From the NCBI RefSeq assembly GCF_000021305.1, contig NC_011772.1:1340001-1404000 (forward strand): DNA of 64,000 bases, in the 5' to 3' direction. A model generated the notes under the pieces. It saw nothing but the letters and a program-made list of their open reading frames with translations, was not told where the DNA came from and ran no database searches. Numbering within the stretch: the stretch's first letter is position 1; each line of letters starts with the position of its first letter. Source of the DNA: Bacillus cereus G9842 (GTDB lineage: Bacteria; Bacillota; Bacilli; Bacillales; Bacillaceae_G). Both the position numbers and the translations under genes were made by a program. Positions 53,557 to 63,026 of the stretch are shown piece by piece.

Positions 53557-53734
53557 CGTTGATGAATTGTTGTAAATCAAAAGGAGTTATCGCCTGGATA
53601 AATTCTTTTGAGATAAGTGTTTGCACGAGAGTGCTCTCAGAGATAGAAGCACCTGTTTTCTTTTCGTAAGCTTGTTTTAATAAATCAAGTTTTTCAGCCG
53701 TTTCTTTTGGTAATTCAATTGTAAGTGTGTTCAT
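53540..53734 (-). CDS. Ribbon-helix-helix-like small protein
   Basis: This 64-residue protein begins MNTLTIELPKETAEKLDLLK, a beta strand followed by two helices, resembling CopG/Arc-type DNA-binding proteins; SISESTLVQTLISKEFIQA would be the second helix. ATG 53734 follows AAGGGGGAGAA. No toxin gene is adjacent, so an antitoxin role is unlikely. It may be a small regulator. Confidence 0.7.
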   Translation of the reverse strand: MNTLTIELPKETAEKLDLLKQAYEKKTGASISESTLVQTLISKEFIQAITPFDLQQFINGKEQH

Positions 53735-53803
53735 AATTTCTCCCCCTTATTATTAGAGTACCACTACAGTATAGGAGAGACAAGAAAAGAGAATATGAAA
53801 TAT

Positions 53804-53842
53804 AAAAAAGGTTACCAAATTTTCAAATGGTAACCTTTTTTA
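53804..53842. terminator. Terminator of the recombinase-like gene
   Basis: AAAAGGTTACCA and TGGTAACCTTTT form a 12-bp stem with A/T runs on both sides. Confidence 0.85.
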
Positions 53843-53855
53843 TGTATAAGAGTTA

Positions 53856-54386
53856 TTAAGCAATACCGATATACTTTAAAGTTTTTGATAGAGTACTGTG
53901 ATCAAAGAAGTGTTGTAAAAATGCAATATCAACACCTGATTTGTATGCACAATAACCCCAAGTTTTTCGAAGTGTATGTGAGCTAATCCCTTCTAATCCA
54001 ACTTCTTTTGCAGCTTTGTTTAAAATGTACCATGCATGTTGTCTCGTAATAGATTTTGTTCCTTTTTGAGATTTTAACAATGGTTCATTACGTTTCCAAG
54101 TTTTACGTTCTTTCATGTAGTCTTCGATTGCGTGCTGTAAGTCTTCATTTACAGCAAACCATTTATGTTTCTTCACTTTTTCATTGTAAAATAAAATGGA
54201 ATGGCGAACATTTTCATTTTCATCGATTACATCACTAACTTTTAATTGTAAGATTTCACTTACTTTTAAGCCAGAATTTACAGCTAATACGAATAATAAG
54301 CCATCACGTTTCGAAGATTGTAAAAGTATATTTTTGATAGTTTCTAATTGTTTTTCATTTTGAATAGGTTGTCCTGCTTGTTTCAT
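53856..54386 (-). CDS. Tyrosine recombinase-like protein, catalytic domain only
   Basis: This 176-residue protein matches the C-terminal domain of phage-integrase/Xer recombinases and lacks the N-terminal core-binding domain. Conserved residues are HTLR (His137, Arg140), the second His (His163 in FFDHSTLSKT) and Tyr172. The first catalytic Arg is replaced by Lys41 (SGLKVSEIL instead of GLRxSE). ATG 54386 follows AGGAGAG. No attachment sites or phage genes are near, so it looks like a resident gene, possibly a DNA-binding or weakened recombinase. Confidence 0.82.
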   Translation of the reverse strand: MKQAGQPIQNEKQLETIKNILLQSSKRDGLLFVLAVNSGLKVSEILQLKVSDVIDENENVRHSILFYNEKVKKHKWFAVNEDLQHAIEDYMKERKTWKRNEPLLKSQKGTKSITRQHAWYILNKAAKEVGLEGISSHTLRKTWGYCAYKSGVDIAFLQHFFDHSTLSKTLKYIGIA

Positions 54387-54493
54387 TTCACGCACTCTCC
54401 TCTTTTATATGTGTAAAGGAAAGGATTAACTTGTTTCTTACTATAAAGGGAGAGTGTGAATTTCATGTGAACTCCTAGTGAAATTAAGACAAA

Positions 54494-56308
54494 TTATTTG
54501 ACTTCTTTTACTTTTTGTAAATTGAAATAGAATACAACACTGTTAGTCGTATTATACACACCGTACTCGGCATGATGGAGGTCTAAAATGTTTTTTACAA
54601 TAGATAATCCGAGACCGGTACCTCCGGTGTGACGGCTACGTGATGCATCTAGGCGATAGAAGCGATCCCAAATTTTTTCAAGACTTTCTTCAGGGATAGG
54701 GTTTCCTGTATTTTCGATTTCGATTTTTACGGTATCTTCTGCTTCTATAATGGAGACTTGTATTTTTTCTCCATCCGGCGTATAGCGGATTGCATTACTT
54801 AGTAAGTTCACAACTACTTGCTCAATACGGCTACGATTTGCTTTAACAAGTATAGAAGGGTCTGCATCGACGTTCACTTGTAGATGCTTTTCTTCCATGC
54901 TAAATAATAATTTTGTATAGACTTGTTGCGTTAATTCACCAATTGAGAACGTCGTCATATCTAGTTTGTAAGTACCAGATTCTAACTTTGCTAATTCTAA
55001 CATTTCAACAATCAGCCTGTTCATATTTTCTGTTTCTTCTAAAATAACATCAGTATAATACGAAGTATCCTTACTAACACCATCTTTAATACCTTCTGCA
55101 AAACTTCTAATTACACTCAGTGGTGTTTTTAATTCGTGTGATACGCCAGAAATGAATTCTTTTCTTGTTTTCTCTAATTGACGTTCACGTTCAATGTCTT
55201 GTTGTAACTTTGTATTGGCAACATTTAATCGATCGATTCGATCTTTTAAATTTACAGATAATGTATTGATACTGCCGGAAAGCCCACCAATTTCATCGTC
55301 GGCTGTAACAGGTAATTTCTCGCTGAAATCAAAATTAGCCATTTTTTTTGTAACACGATTCATTTTAATTAATGGCTTAACAATGATTTTTGAGTAGTAG
55401 AAGGATAACAAAATAATAACGAGAAACACGATGATTAAGGCATAAACATAATAGTCTTTTAAAACTAGCATCGCTTCATTAACGGGTTGTAAAGACGCTA
55501 TCGCAAAAGCATATTCTGTAATCTTTCCGTTTTCTATAATCGGCTTTACAAAGATACTATTTTTTATATTTTCGCCGCCATCTAATATGAAAGTGTTTAA
55601 TTGGTTCGAGTTAGAAGTGCCATCTCTAATAATATCTGCAAAATATTGAACGGCTTGTAATGTTTCAATATCATTTGCAAGACGAACCTCAGCTTTTGAT
55701 GGGAGCTGTAACTTAGTTATAACACCTGTAAAGACGATACGAGTTGTAGATTTGTATCGGCTTGCAAGTCTATTCTTAGAAGGATTACCATTAATTGACT
55801 GAAAATCCGAATAGAAATGTTCGTTTTGCCATTGATTATAATTCGTTCCTAATTTTTGTGGTGTAATAATATTATTCTCTTGTACGACTCCATCAACATT
55901 AATTATTACATCTTTTTTTAAACCTAAATTTTCGAATTTATTATATTCTTCTGGTGTTAAAAGGTTATTGAGTGGAATGGAATACTGTTTATTATTGTTG
56001 GGATTAAATACATCGATATAGTAATTGTTATCACTTTTAATAATACCGTTAGAATCCAAAAACTGCATATCGGCATTTGTTTTATCATGAAATTCTTGTT
56101 TTAGTTTTCTAACTTTCTCATAACTTTTATCACTTTTGTCATAATTATCTACGAATTTTTCAAAAGCAGTTTGAACTGTTTTTACTTTTTTATTAATATA
56201 AAATTTCTCTAAAAATAGAGATTGTCCTAGGAAAAAAAGTAGGAATATTATTGTAAATAAAGTTGATGATAATAAAAATAGTTTAAAGACGATACTTCTG
56301 TTTTTCAC
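54494..56308 (-). CDS. Orphan transmembrane sensor histidine kinase
   Basis: This 604-residue protein has a first membrane helix (residues ~8-30) and a large extracytoplasmic sensor of about 250 residues. A second helix (YALIIVFLVIILLSFYYSK) follows near residue 290, then HAMP, then HisKA with phospho-His in ISGVSHELKTPLSVIRSFAE. HATPase motifs are NLLSNAIRY, NTGNPIPEE and GTGLGLSIVKN. The start is GTG 56308 behind AGAGGTGAC. No response regulator is adjacent on either side, which is unusual for this class. The repeat copy D lies directly upstream. Confidence 0.88.
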   Translation of the reverse strand: MKNRSIVFKLFLLSSTLFTIIFLLFFLGQSLFLEKFYINKKVKTVQTAFEKFVDNYDKSDKSYEKVRKLKQEFHDKTNADMQFLDSNGIIKSDNNYYIDVFNPNNNKQYSIPLNNLLTPEEYNKFENLGLKKDVIINVDGVVQENNIITPQKLGTNYNQWQNEHFYSDFQSINGNPSKNRLASRYKSTTRIVFTGVITKLQLPSKAEVRLANDIETLQAVQYFADIIRDGTSNSNQLNTFILDGGENIKNSIFVKPIIENGKITEYAFAIASLQPVNEAMLVLKDYYVYALIIVFLVIILLSFYYSKIIVKPLIKMNRVTKKMANFDFSEKLPVTADDEIGGLSGSINTLSVNLKDRIDRLNVANTKLQQDIERERQLEKTRKEFISGVSHELKTPLSVIRSFAEGIKDGVSKDTSYYTDVILEETENMNRLIVEMLELAKLESGTYKLDMTTFSIGELTQQVYTKLLFSMEEKHLQVNVDADPSILVKANRSRIEQVVVNLLSNAIRYTPDGEKIQVSIIEAEDTVKIEIENTGNPIPEESLEKIWDRFYRLDASRSRHTGGTGLGLSIVKNILDLHHAEYGVYNTTNSVVFYFNLQKVKEVK

Positions 56309-56369
56309 TGCGTCACCTCTTATGAGAAATACTGTAAATGATTTCTTTATCCCGCTCGGGCAATAAGAC

Positions 56370-56500
56370 TTCCACTTCAAAATTCGGCGAATACAAGGGA
56401 GTTAGTAGGTGGGAGATCAACTGTCCGTAAAAGCCTGATTGGTTCAACTAATAATCAGTGGGGGATGGAAAAAAACCACTGATTAAAGTTTCACTTTATT
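56370..56500 (-). repeat. Dispersed B. cereus-type intergenic repeat, copy D (longest)
   Basis: Read on the minus strand it begins ATAAAGTGAAACTTTAATCA, continues GTGG...CCCCCACTGATTATTAGTTG, CCAATCAGGCTTTTACGG, and ends GCCGAATTTTGAAGTGG. It shares blocks with copies A, B and C. GTGG/CCAC and CACTGATTATTAG segments allow stem formation. It sits between the orphan kinase and deoD. Confidence 0.75.
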
Positions 56501-56574
56501 ATAACAAACGTTACAATAAAGTAGAGGGGAGAAATCTGTCTCTTTATAAAATAGTTATTTATAAAAAGTCACAT

Positions 56575-56610
56575 AAAAAGAACTCGCCAGACGTATGACA
56601 AGTTCTTTAG
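56575..56610 (-). terminator. deoD terminator
   Basis: On the minus strand AAAGAACTtG and CgAGTTCTTTTT form an imperfect hairpin just after the deoD stop. Confidence 0.75.
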
Positions 56611-56614
56611 TGTA

Positions 56615-57322
56615 TTATTGTTGAATTGCTGCATCTAAAGCGATTTCAATCATTTCGTTAAATGTAGTTTGACGCTCTTCAGATGTTGTTTCTTCGCCAG
56701 TGAAGATGTGATCGCTAACTGTTAATACAGATAATGCATTTACGCCGTATTTCGCTGCTAATGTATAAAGAGCAGTTGTTTCCATTTCTACTGCTAATAC
56801 ACCGTAATCTCCAAGTTTTTTAACCATGTCCATGCTTTCGCGATAAAACACATCTGCTGTTAAGACGTTACCGACACGAACGTGTAATCCTTTTTCAGTT
56901 CCAGCATCGTAAGCTTTCTTTAAAAGATCAAAGTTTGCAGCTGGTGCGAAATCAAATCCTGGGAATGTTAAACGGTTCATATTAGAATCAGTACAAGCCG
57001 TCATTGCGATAATAACATCACGAACTTTTACATCTTTTTGAATTGCACCGCAAGTGCCAACGCGAATTAAATTTTTAACTCCGTAGCTTTGGATTAATTC
57101 GTTTACATAAATAGAAATAGAAGGAACACCCATACCTGTACCTTGAACAGATACACGTTTTCCTTTATAAGTTCCAGTAAAACCTAACATACCACGTACG
57201 TTATTATAGCAAGTAACATCCTCTAGAAATGTTTCAGCGATATATTTTGCACGTAATGGATCACCTGGTAATAGAATAGATTCAGCGATTTCGCCTTGTT
57301 TTGCTTCGATATGTACACTCAT
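56615..57322 (-). CDS. deoD: Purine-nucleoside phosphorylase, DeoD type
   Basis: DeoD cleaves purine (deoxy)nucleosides with phosphate. The 235-residue trimer/hexamer-type protein has [14 protein letters not shown] near residue 18, [17 protein letters not shown] (phosphate site) near residue 87, and [16 protein letters not shown] near residue 178, with Asp in VSDHI as catalytic acid. ATG 57322 follows AGGAGG. It is a single gene here. Confidence 0.96.
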
Positions 57323-57513
57323 GAAAAGTCCTCCTTATAATGTATTGATAGAAATCAATATCATTTGCATTATACACTACGAATCCTTTCAATTAAAATC
57401 TTTTTATTATTTGTAATATGTGCAAAATAGGAGGATTTCATAAATCATAATCTAGAATATATAGCTTAAGAAGTTTTATGTGAACAGAGACAATAAAAAT
57501 GGTAGGTGATGTT

Positions 57514-58287
57514 TTGAAAAATCTTGTCATTGGGCTTATTGCGTTAGTACTTATTGTGGCAGGAGGATTTTACATAAAAAAATATCAAGAAAACGAAGAG
57601 ACTGTAGGAGATGTTCAGGAAGTAAAGTGGGATGTGTCAAATGGAAAGGGAAATGAGAAAGTAGATATTGTATTTCAGTTGTTAAACAAAAAGAATAATG
57701 AAATTCGTGGTGTAAATGATCAAATACGGGCAGTGATTGTAGATGGACAGTTAAAACACATACAACAAATTAAACCTACATTTGCAGGGAACGGGTCATA
57801 TAAGTTATCTTCCAAAATAGCGAAAGATGAAGAATATACGATATTTTTATACGAAGATAAAAATAAGTCCGTAGAGTCATTCGCTAGGAAAGATTTTGGT
57901 AGAACGAAAGAGGAGAACAATAAGAAAAAAGTGAAATTTCCAATCGACAGTGTACTTACAAAAAAAATAGGGGAGTATGAAGTTTCTCTTTTATTTGGCG
58001 CATTACATCCGAATGAACCAGTTACGTTAACATTTCAGTTTCAAGCGAAAAAGGGTGAAAAATTGAAATTACATTCAGAGAGAGGAGAAGTAGAGTCACT
58101 CTATATCGTGGATGAAACGAAGGAGAACTTTTTATACGCTATGCCTGTGGATACGGATGAACAATTACAATACCGTATTACATTTCCTGCCGAGGGTACG
58201 TATAAAATGTGGGGGAATTTCTATATAAATGGTAAGAAATATGAAAAAGAATTTATTGTACAAGTTCAAAAAAGAAAAAACAGCTAA
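57514..58287 (+). CDS. Membrane-anchored protein with Ig-like (YtkA-like) domains
   Basis: This 257-residue protein has one N-terminal helix (LVIGLIALVLIVAGGFYI) and two exported beta-rich halves. Each has patterns such as VDIVFQLLNKKNNEIRGVND and VTLTFQFQAKKGEKLKLHSE, and GTYKMWGNFYINGKKY near the end, as in YtkA-like domains. TTG 57514 behind AGGTGATG is preferred to the upstream ATG 57499, which lacks a site. Partner and function unknown. Confidence 0.75.
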   Translation: MKNLVIGLIALVLIVAGGFYIKKYQENEETVGDVQEVKWDVSNGKGNEKVDIVFQLLNKKNNEIRGVNDQIRAVIVDGQLKHIQQIKPTFAGNGSYKLSSKIAKDEEYTIFLYEDKNKSVESFARKDFGRTKEENNKKKVKFPIDSVLTKKIGEYEVSLLFGALHPNEPVTLTFQFQAKKGEKLKLHSERGEVESLYIVDETKENFLYAMPVDTDEQLQYRITFPAEGTYKMWGNFYINGKKYEKEFIVQVQKRKNS

Positions 58288-58305
58288 GAATTTAGCTGTT
58301 TTTTC
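58274..58305. terminator. Bidirectional terminator
   Basis: AAAAAACAGCTA and TAGCTGTTTTTT form a symmetric hairpin overlapping the 3' ends of both convergent genes. Confidence 0.9.
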
Positions 58306-60871
58306 TTTTTCCTATTAATTTTGTTACAGAGAGCATTGTAATTGGTAAAGAATGATTCTTCCTAAATGCTAAATATTTACCGCTCCATGCTGGTTTATAT
58401 TTTTCTTTAAAATGTCGTAATCCGCTGAAACTATACGTATAACGAACGTTATTAAAGATTGCAGCAGCCACTCGTTCAGACCAGAAAGACTGTGTGGATA
58501 AACCAACATTTGAAAGTGGTGCCATACCAATATTAAAGGAGTGGTATTCATTTTCTTTTGCCCATTGGAATAAGTGGATGAAAATTGCGTCCATAATGCC
58601 GCTAGGCGCATCTGGATAATATCGCATTAAATCGACAGATAATGATCCGTTTTGATATACGGGCATGAATGTTGTGAATGCAATAATTTTTCCATCCGCA
58701 TCAGATAATGTTGCAATGGGAGCGCGACTAATATATTCACGATCGAAGTATCCGAGTGAAAAACCTTTCTCTTTTTTTCCACCAAGCCATGCATCTGAAA
58801 CTTTTCTTAACTCTTCATATAATTCGTCTGAGAAAGGTGGCTCATGAATAGAGAATGTATAGCCTTCTCTTTCAAAACGGTTGAAAGTAGCTCGCATGCC
58901 AGCGCGTTTCTTTCCTGTTATTGTAAATGTATTTAAATCAACAACAGCTTCTTCACCGAGCTTAAAGAAGTTATAACCAAAATCGTGATATAAACTCATC
59001 CATTTACTTTCAATTTGGTAGAATACACAAATGTATCCAAATCGATCAGCCTCAGCTAAAAACTCTTGCAATACAGTACGATAGGAGGAAGGGTCCCCGA
59101 TTGGATCACCTAGTACAATAAGTCGTTTTCCAGTTATTGAGAAGAGAATGAGTGCTTTTCCATCACTACTGAAAAAGAACTGTTTATCTCCTAAAAAACC
59201 TAAATGACTAAGTACATTTCCACCATGTTCATCTAAGAAGTTTTGTAATCTTTTATCATTAGCTGGTTGCCCGGGAAATTCATTTCGATAACGATTTGCA
59301 ATGAGTGAACCAATTAGTAAAAAAGTAGGAACAAAAAAGGCAGCTGCTAATGCACTTCGTTTCACTTGTGTAATATTACGAACGACAAAATCAGGTTGGA
59401 AAGCTTCTTTTGCACTTGCAAATAAAATACCTAAGTTTTTATATAAATATAACGTTACAAGTAGGAATATAAAAACTTTTACGATATCGGAAAGTGAGAC
59501 TTCCATTTTCTCACGTACAAACCTTTTACGAAGCATATACAATACAGCGAGTACGATTAATAAAATAAAAGTTTCTTCAACATCAATTCCTTTTAGTGTA
59601 TTAAAAATAGCCGCTCCAATTAAAGAAACAATCGTCATATAATAAGAACGTTTTGTTCCGTAATATATCCCTCGTGAAAGAATGAGGAGGAGAATACCGA
59701 ATGTTAGCGATAAGCTAAAAGAAAATTGAATAAGATGTTTTGGAGCTAGAATATGTAAGGCGTGTGCCCGATTTATACTTGTCGGTAGAATAGTTGATAA
59801 AATAACCATTAAGCCAGCAAATACTGTTAAAGCAGCAGATGCCCAAGAACCTAACTTTCCTAGAAAGTCACGCTGCAAAGTCCATATAACACCAGTTGTC
59901 TCTAATGCAGGCGCAATAAAGGGTTTATCTTCAAACTTTTTAATGGCTACTCCTGTCATTTCAAAAGCTGCAAAAATGAGACCAAGGCAGAATGGTAAGA
60001 TGTAATAGACGAGACGATATAATAACATAGCAGGAAGCAAAACACCTGTATCGATGCCGTATTGCCCAAGCCCAGTTAAGAAGACAAGATCAAATGATCC
60101 AAGACCACCAGGAACAAGACTAACGACACCAGCTAAAGCAGCAATGACATATACGCCTAAAAACTTTTGGAATTCGATTTCAATGCCAAATAATAGTAAT
60201 ATGACGTACATAACAATACCAGCAGATACCCATTCGACTAATGAAACTAATGAGTATAAAACAGTTGGGTTTTTCTCCTCTTCTTCTTGTCCCTCTGTTT
60301 GCATCGCTTTTCTATTTTTTAATTTAGAAAATCCGATATATATAGGGACGAAAAGAGCAAAGAAGATAAGAACAGGCCATAGCCATGGTTTTTCATGCAA
60401 AATAAATCTCGTGTCTAATATTCCGATAAGACCAAGAAATGAAAGAATGGCTAATCCATTAATAAAGGCAGTTGTCATCCAAGCGATACTTTTAATAAGT
60501 TTTCCATTTTCTTTTATGTATGGACGATAAAGCATTGTGCGTACGCCAGCTCCAACTAGACCACCAAACCCGATAAATCCATTTAAAGTATTAGCAATCC
60601 ACGAGATACGGAAAATCTTTTGGACAGGGATATCAGCTTTTAAGTAACGAAGCATAACATAGTCATAAAAGAACATTGTTGATACAGCGAATGCACCAAG
60701 TGTAATTGCTAAAAAGACTCCTCCAGTTGGAATGTTTTTAATTGTATCAATCGCTTCTAAAAAAGAAATGCCCGCTAATTCTTTTTTTGCTTGAAAGAAT
60801 ACAATTGTTAATACAACAAATGGGAAGATAATTTTCCCGATTTGTAAGAAACGTTTCCATGAAAACGACAT
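58292..60871 (-). CDS. mprF: Phosphatidylglycerol lysyltransferase/flippase MprF
   Basis: MprF transfers lysine (or alanine) from aminoacyl-tRNA to phosphatidylglycerol and flips the product outward, lowering sensitivity to cationic peptides. The 859-residue protein has an N-terminal membrane flippase region of about 13-14 helices with GFIGFGGLVGAGVRTMLYRP and SLVPGGLGSFDLVFL. The C-terminal cytosolic synthase domain (DUF2156) shows GDPIGDPS, FNRFEREGY and YPDAPSGIMDAIFIHLFQWA. ATG 60871 follows AAGGAGAGTT; the longer frame to 60931 is unsupported. It is a single gene. Confidence 0.94.
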   Translation of the reverse strand: MSFSWKRFLQIGKIIFPFVVLTIVFFQAKKELAGISFLEAIDTIKNIPTGGVFLAITLGAFAVSTMFFYDYVMLRYLKADIPVQKIFRISWIANTLNGFIGFGGLVGAGVRTMLYRPYIKENGKLIKSIAWMTTAFINGLAILSFLGLIGILDTRFILHEKPWLWPVLIFFALFVPIYIGFSKLKNRKAMQTEGQEEEEKNPTVLYSLVSLVEWVSAGIVMYVILLLFGIEIEFQKFLGVYVIAALAGVVSLVPGGLGSFDLVFLTGLGQYGIDTGVLLPAMLLYRLVYYILPFCLGLIFAAFEMTGVAIKKFEDKPFIAPALETTGVIWTLQRDFLGKLGSWASAALTVFAGLMVILSTILPTSINRAHALHILAPKHLIQFSFSLSLTFGILLLILSRGIYYGTKRSYYMTIVSLIGAAIFNTLKGIDVEETFILLIVLAVLYMLRKRFVREKMEVSLSDIVKVFIFLLVTLYLYKNLGILFASAKEAFQPDFVVRNITQVKRSALAAAFFVPTFLLIGSLIANRYRNEFPGQPANDKRLQNFLDEHGGNVLSHLGFLGDKQFFFSSDGKALILFSITGKRLIVLGDPIGDPSSYRTVLQEFLAEADRFGYICVFYQIESKWMSLYHDFGYNFFKLGEEAVVDLNTFTITGKKRAGMRATFNRFEREGYTFSIHEPPFSDELYEELRKVSDAWLGGKKEKGFSLGYFDREYISRAPIATLSDADGKIIAFTTFMPVYQNGSLSVDLMRYYPDAPSGIMDAIFIHLFQWAKENEYHSFNIGMAPLSNVGLSTQSFWSERVAAAIFNNVRYTYSFSGLRHFKEKYKPAWSGKYLAFRKNHSLPITMLSVTKLIGKRKNS

Positions 60872-61053
60872 AAATACAACTCTCCTTGTATAAGAAAACT
60901 GAGACAATAATATTATTATGACAAACTTCAAGAAAAATAAAAAGGTAAATTCCTGTATAGGGGAGCTATTTTTTATATAGGTATATTTAAAAGAATATTT
61001 TGTTTATCAGAAAATTAAGTTAGAATAAGATGAAAGAAGGTGGAGGGGAGTAT

Positions 61054-61443
61054 ATGATTATAAAAGGTTATGTAGGATATGAGTTAGAAAAGGCGAAACC
61101 TAATACATCAGAAGATTTTTTTAACAGATCTGAAGTGACATATATATTAAATGATAAAGAGAAAACTTTTTCGGTTTTATACGTTCGATATTTTGAAGAA
61201 GTTTTACAAGAAATTACTCCTTTTGAAGGAAATCCAGTGTATAAAGTAGAAGAACAAAACATATATTTGCGCGATATTGTAGCGATATGTTGTTTAGTGA
61301 AGGATAGGGAACTTCGTGCGCAAAAACGTTTGTATTTAAATAATCTGGAAGAATTTCAACAATATTTTGATGAGGGAACGGTGTCGAAAGTACAAGAAAT
61401 ATTGGCTGAATTACATAAAAATAAAAGAGTAGAAATAGCGTGA
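61054..61443 (+). CDS. Hypothetical 129-residue protein
   Basis: The product MIIKGYVGYELEKAKPNTSE is a soluble acidic/basic protein with EVLQEITPFEGNPVYKVEEQ and a C-terminal helix VSKVQEILAELHKNKRVEIA. ATG 61054 has a very good site (GGTGGAGGGGAG). It ends 22 bases before ypuI, so the two are probably cotranscribed. I do not recognise the family. Confidence 0.7.
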   Translation: MIIKGYVGYELEKAKPNTSEDFFNRSEVTYILNDKEKTFSVLYVRYFEEVLQEITPFEGNPVYKVEEQNIYLRDIVAICCLVKDRELRAQKRLYLNNLEEFQQYFDEGTVSKVQEILAELHKNKRVEIA

Positions 61444-61465
61444 AATGGCAAAGGAGAGAGAAAAA

Positions 61466-61957
61466 ATGTCTAATTTGATGGTTGAAAATCAAACAGAACA
61501 AGTTTCTATATTTTTAGAAGATGCTATTAATTTGATAACCAATTATGTAAATTATCATACGTTGCCTTCTTTATTAGAGGAAACACCAGCAGGGAATGAG
61601 CAATATTATAAAGGGTTATTAGCATCAATGAGACGACTTCTCGTTTTTTGCGAAGAAGGACATGATGCATGTTTTGTTTTGTTGAATAGTCAGCCATTTC
61701 GAAAAACAGCAGCTGAAAAAATTTTATATAAGATTTACCATCAAGTAATTGCAGAGTTTTTTTCACCAAAGAGTGATTATTGGTATGAAAATAGTCGGTC
61801 TGCATATACAGGAAAAAATTCTATCGTTTTTCAACAAACACCACCTGCATCTTTGGGGCAAGTGATGAAGAGTTTAGAAGGTAAATTTCAATTGATGCGT
61901 GAAGAACTAGAATATTATGAGACGGATTATCAGACAAAGATGTTACACAAATATTGA
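61466..61957 (+). CDS. ypuI: YpuI family protein (DUF3907)
   Basis: This 163-residue helical protein resembles B. subtilis YpuI: FLEDAINLITNYVNYHTLPS, RRLLVFCEEGHDACFVLLN, and QVMKSLEGKFQLMREELEYY. ATG 61466 follows AAAGGAGAGAG. In B. subtilis ypuI also lies upstream of dacB, so the order here is conserved apart from the inserted SOD gene. Function unknown. Confidence 0.8.
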   Translation: MSNLMVENQTEQVSIFLEDAINLITNYVNYHTLPSLLEETPAGNEQYYKGLLASMRRLLVFCEEGHDACFVLLNSQPFRKTAAEKILYKIYHQVIAEFFSPKSDYWYENSRSAYTGKNSIVFQQTPPASLGQVMKSLEGKFQLMREELEYYETDYQTKMLHKY

Positions 61958-61963
61958 TTGCGG

Positions 61964-62000
61964 AAAAGAAGCTAAGGTGACTTAGCTTCTTTTCCTTTTG
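61964..62000 (+). terminator. ypuI terminator
   Basis: AAGAAGCTAAG and CTTAGCTTCTT form an 11-bp stem followed by TTCCTTTTG. Confidence 0.9.
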
Positions 62001-62062
62001 TACAGTTATATAAGGGATTTTCATTGAATATAGTTAAGTGGATAGCATTAGGGAGGTGCAAC

Positions 62063-62977
62063 ATGAATCAGCAAGGTGTATTTACAGATTACTTTCATGA
62101 AGTAGAAAATTGGTGTGAAAGTGTTCTTCACGTATTAGATAGCCGCGCAATGGAAGTGTATGATGTCCATATGCTTGCTTATAAAATTCAGGCGTTGTTA
62201 GAGCGTATGAAAGAGCATGAGTATGAAACAGATGCAGAGTTTATGTATGAAATAAGTGATGATGTAGAACATATTCAGCATCACTTGCAGGAAGTATTTA
62301 TGCAAGAAGAAGAGGAATATGAATTATATGAAAGAGGGGATAGCGAACGAGCTGTTCCAATTGGAGGACATACACTCCCGCCATTACCTTATCCGTATAA
62401 TGCGTTAGAACCTTATATTTCTAAAGAAATTATGATGTTACACCATGATAAACATCATCGGAGTTACGTGGAAGGATTAAATAAAGCAGAGAAGATGATG
62501 GAAGAAGCGAGAAAAACAAATCAATTTGATTTAATTAAGCATTGGGAAAGAGAAGCGGCTTTTCATGGGTCAGGTCATTACTTACACACGATATTTTGGA
62601 ATAACATGAAAAAAGACGGTGGTGGGAGTCCAAGAGGTGCTTTTTCACAACAAATCGAACAAGATTTTGGGAGCTTTTTACGTTTCCAAAAACATTTTAC
62701 AGAAGCGGCCTCTAAAGTAGAAGGTTCAGGCTGGGCAATTCTCGTTTGGGTGCCCCGGTCTGGAAGGTTAGAAATTTTGCAAAGTACACTTCATCAATTA
62801 TTTACACAATGGGATACGATACCACTCCTTGTACTAGATGTCTGGGAACATGCGTATTATTTACAATACCAAAATCGAAAAGATGAATATATTAAAAACT
62901 GGTGGAATGTTGTAAATTGGCCTGATGTAGAAAAAAGGTTTGAAACTGCGAAACAAATTGAATGGACACCATATTAG
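62063..62977 (+). CDS. Fe/Mn superoxide dismutase with N-terminal extension
   Basis: This 304-residue protein carries a complete Fe/Mn SOD domain after about 105 extra residues. Metal ligands are seen in LHHDKHHRSYVEGLN, FHGSGHYLHTIFWNNM and LDVWEHAYYLQY. The N-terminal extension is helical and very acidic (QEVFMQEEEEYELYERGDSE). It resembles B. subtilis SodF and the B. anthracis protein called Sod15. ATG 62063 follows GGGAGG. The extension suggests a role other than the general SodA. Spore or mother-cell use is possible because the next gene is dacB. Confidence 0.9.
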   Translation: MNQQGVFTDYFHEVENWCESVLHVLDSRAMEVYDVHMLAYKIQALLERMKEHEYETDAEFMYEISDDVEHIQHHLQEVFMQEEEEYELYERGDSERAVPIGGHTLPPLPYPYNALEPYISKEIMMLHHDKHHRSYVEGLNKAEKMMEEARKTNQFDLIKHWEREAAFHGSGHYLHTIFWNNMKKDGGGSPRGAFSQQIEQDFGSFLRFQKHFTEAASKVEGSGWAILVWVPRSGRLEILQSTLHQLFTQWDTIPLLVLDVWEHAYYLQYQNRKDEYIKNWWNVVNWPDVEKRFETAKQIEWTPY

Positions 62978-63001
62978 ACGCAAATTCTCTGCGTCTTTTT
63001 T
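62975..63001 (+). terminator. SOD gene terminator
   Basis: AGACGCA and TGCGTCT form a short stem followed by six T residues directly after the stop codon. Confidence 0.85.
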
Positions 63002-63026
63002 AATGGAAGCAGAAGGAAGATTTCGT

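Noticed and set aside
53540..53734. Antitoxin of a toxin-antitoxin pair
   Set aside because: The RHH fold fits, but no toxin-like gene is adjacent on either side.
53856..54386. Integrase marking a genomic island or prophage
   Set aside because: No phage genes, tRNA, or direct-repeat attachment sites are visible nearby, and surrounding genes are ordinary chromosomal genes.
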